Shown piece after piece: positions 62,412 through 64,000 of a DNA stretch of 64,000 nucleotides (positions within the stretch are counted from its first letter, which is position 1; every line of letters begins with the position of its first letter). Below the pieces are notes generated by a model. That model was not told where the DNA came from, did no database searches, and saw only the letters and a program-made list of their open reading frames with translations. Position numbers and translations under genes: made by a program. Source of the DNA: Bacteroidota bacterium (GTDB taxonomy: Bacteria > Bacteroidota > Bacteroidia > Bacteroidales > Prolixibacteraceae); contig JAEYNZ010000042.1 of the NCBI GenBank assembly GCA_023412195.1, positions 1 through 64,000 of the forward strand, read 5' to 3'.

Positions 62412-64000
62412 TTATTCTGTTTCAACAGGAAGACTTGATTTTCCTGCTGAATCAAAAGCCTTCAGTTTAACTTTACCCGATACAGGCACAGGTTCCCTGT
62501 AAATGGCAGAACCTGCTCCTGGTTCCGATCCGTCTGTGGTATATCTGATGGTAAGCCCCGGATAGGCAGAACTGGCCTCAAGCACACCATCGACAACCCT
62601 TGCGCCGGGAGCAGGAACCCTGTAATTATATCCCCCAAATATGCCGGTCAAACGTGGAAGTTCTCTTTGTGCCAGTGTATTTGCAAAAGCATTCCATCCT
62701 TTATTCATTTCTTCTTCCCGCTTTAAACGGTTGTCAATGGTTTCCCAGCTTCTTTCAGGGGACCATGCGCTCTCAGCATACCCTATCAGTTTGGGCAACA
62801 GGGAATACTCAAGCATATCTTCTCCCTTGATGGTTTCACTCCATATCTGTGCCTGTACGCCATAAATATTAGACTTCGCCCCCGGATTTAGCCGCTCCAG
62901 TCCTGCATATTCCTTCTCTATATCTATAGGTCTGCCCATCGAACTATGGGTGGTAGTAAAAAACACATTGAAAGGAGCAACCTGCCATGCATCACGTGTA
63001 TTCACAAATCCGGGCCAGTAATGTCCGGGCTCCCGCGGATCATTGTTATATGCCAGGTCAAAGTAGAAATTTGACACATTGCATAAGATAACAGGATAGC
63101 CTGCATTTGCCATCCGGTATGCCAGGTCTGTATTGTTCCCCTGGTTGTTCCATACATACGGATAAACTTGCTTCCCTGCAAATTCAGGGTTGGGGTAATA
63201 GCTGCCATCCGAATCTTTTAAAAGTGCCACTTCCTCCCATCCGCCTATTTTCAGATTTTTGTTTCTGAGCATTGGAACTATACGGCTAAAAAAATAGGCC
63301 TGCAGGTTTCTGGGATCTTTTACACCCGGAAGGGTTTTCATCAGCTCTGCAGTCATAGGCGATTCTGTCCACGAACCCTCAGGCACTTCATCTCCTCCCG
63401 TATGAAAAAACTCCAGTTCAACGCCTGCTTCCTTATATATCCCTGCAATGACATCAACCACTTTCTCGTAAAACCTGTATGTTGACTCACGTGCAACATT
63501 TACTATGTTGTCTGTATACCATTGTGCCGACAGGTACTGCGATGTTTCTTCAGGATCGATAAGCCTGTATTCGTTGGCTTTCTCTTCATCACCTTCCTTC
63601 ATATACTTTTCGTAACGGGCTTCCATGGCTTTAATAGCTGCACGTGAATGACCGGGAAAATTCACAGCAGGAATTATATTTACATGACGTGATTGTGCAT
63701 ACTGAAGCAGCTCGATGAAATCCTCTTTATTATAAAATCCGCTTCCATAAGTGCCTTCAGTATATGGAAACGGACCTGAGCCATAAGAAGGGTGAAGTGC
63801 ATTGGCTTCTTTGGATGTATGCCCTCTTTGTGCTCCCACTTCTGTCAACTCAGGCAAACCTTCAATTTCAAGACGCCAGCCCTCATCTTCAGTCAGGTAT
63901 ATCACCAGGTAATTGCCTTTGTAAAAGGAAAGAATGTCAATAACTTTCTTCATCGTTTCCTTGTTCTGGAAATTTCTTGCAATATCAATCTGGAGGCCGC
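62412..64000 (-). CDS. Beta-N-acetylhexosaminidase, GH20 (partial, 5' end outside window)
   Basis: 529 codons visible, and the frame continues past the right edge (upstream residues GLQIDIARNFQNKETMKK keep the family pattern), so the ATG at 63953 is internal. Catalytic pair FHTGGDEVPEGSW (Asp-Glu), substrate Trp/Tyr motifs NFPGHSRAAIKAM and YVWNNQGN, and VQAQIWSETIKGEDMLEY. The C-terminal ~70 residues form a chitobiase/Fn3-like beta domain (YPGLTIRYTTDGSEP). Cleaves terminal GlcNAc or GalNAc from glycans, probably in the periplasm. Confidence 0.92.
   Translation of the reverse strand, partial: GLQIDIARNFQNKETMKKVIDILSFYKGNYLVIYLTEDEGWRLEIEGLPELTEVGAQRGHTSKEANALHPSYGSGPFPYTEGTYGSGFYNKEDFIELLQYAQSRHVNIIPAVNFPGHSRAAIKAMEARYEKYMKEGDEEKANEYRLIDPEETSQYLSAQWYTDNIVNVARESTYRFYEKVVDVIAGIYKEAGVELEFFHTGGDEVPEGSWTESPMTAELMKTLPGVKDPRNLQAYFFSRIVPMLRNKNLKIGGWEEVALLKDSDGSYYPNPEFAGKQVYPYVWNNQGNNTDLAYRMANAGYPVILCNVSNFYFDLAYNNDPREPGHYWPGFVNTRDAWQVAPFNVFFTTTHSSMGRPIDIEKEYAGLERLNPGAKSNIYGVQAQIWSETIKGEDMLEYSLLPKLIGYAESAWSPERSWETIDNRLKREEEMNKGWNAFANTLAQRELPRLTGIFGGYNYRVPAPGARVVDGVLEASSAYPGLTIRYTTDGSEPGAGSAIYREPVPVSGKVKLKAFDSAGKSSLPVETE

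Overview
The window reads as a chromosome segment from a member of the Bacteroidota, probably Bacteroidales/Marinilabiliales-like. Evidence: many upstream regions carry the TAnnTTTG -7 element used by the Bacteroidota primary sigma factor; a bacterial V/A-type ATPase operon has the order E-DUF2764-A-B-D-I-K; Bacteroidota-typical families are present (DUF4924, DUF4625, DUF2764, a TonB receptor with an N-terminal carboxypeptidase-like domain, a Tat-type sugar isomerase); and intergenic palindromic repeats of the kind common in this phylum occur. I saw no rRNA, tRNA, CRISPR array, integrase or transposase.

Layout. 1-1.9 kb: two divergent Tat-signal sugar-phosphate isomerase-like TIM barrels. 2.2-9.8 kb: V-type ATPase operon ending in a hairpin terminator, followed by a 22-bp tandem array and other intergenic repeats (9.9-10.5 kb). 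10.5-16.9 kb: outer-membrane barrel, ilvD, a divergent GroES-like protein, an aminotransferase, a PQQ-type beta-propeller lipoprotein. 17-28.5 kb: small accessory genes (HAD phosphatase, PHP lipoprotein, two methyltransferases, DgkA, GNAT, VOC, DUF3795, DinB, a short UvrA-like ATPase with an AraC regulator). 28.6-32.9 kb: TrmO-like protein and a PAS-rich histidine kinase split by an apparent 1-nt frameshift, with a receiver protein behind it. 33.3-43.4 kb: housekeeping block (uvrB, smpB, udk, manA, engB, prs, rplY, pth, hslR-like, DUF4924). 43.4-44.5 kb: repeat-rich stretch with a decayed DUF393 gene. 44.5-48.8 kb: three ion-transport genes on one strand (SLC12-like, CorA, MscS). 49-58.8 kb: a radical-SAM DNA modification/repair protein and its usual partner (TIGR03915 family), unusually separated by a NirK-like copper protein, a metal-uptake locus (Fur-family regulator, TonB receptor, DUF4625 lipoprotein) and a K+-channel-like protein. 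58.8-64 kb: uracil permease, aspS, tadA and a partial GH20 hexosaminidase.

The most unusual items are the copper oxidase with NirK fold whose catalytic Asp/His positions and type-1 axial Met are changed and which carries a C-terminal cupredoxin and membrane anchor; the split TIGR03916/TIGR03915 pair; a perfect 9-1-9 palindrome at the start of the Fur-family/TonB operon; the reduced V-ATPase gene set with a Na+-type K subunit; and the broken kinase and DUF393 genes. Functions are assigned from motif recognition by eye; no database search was possible.
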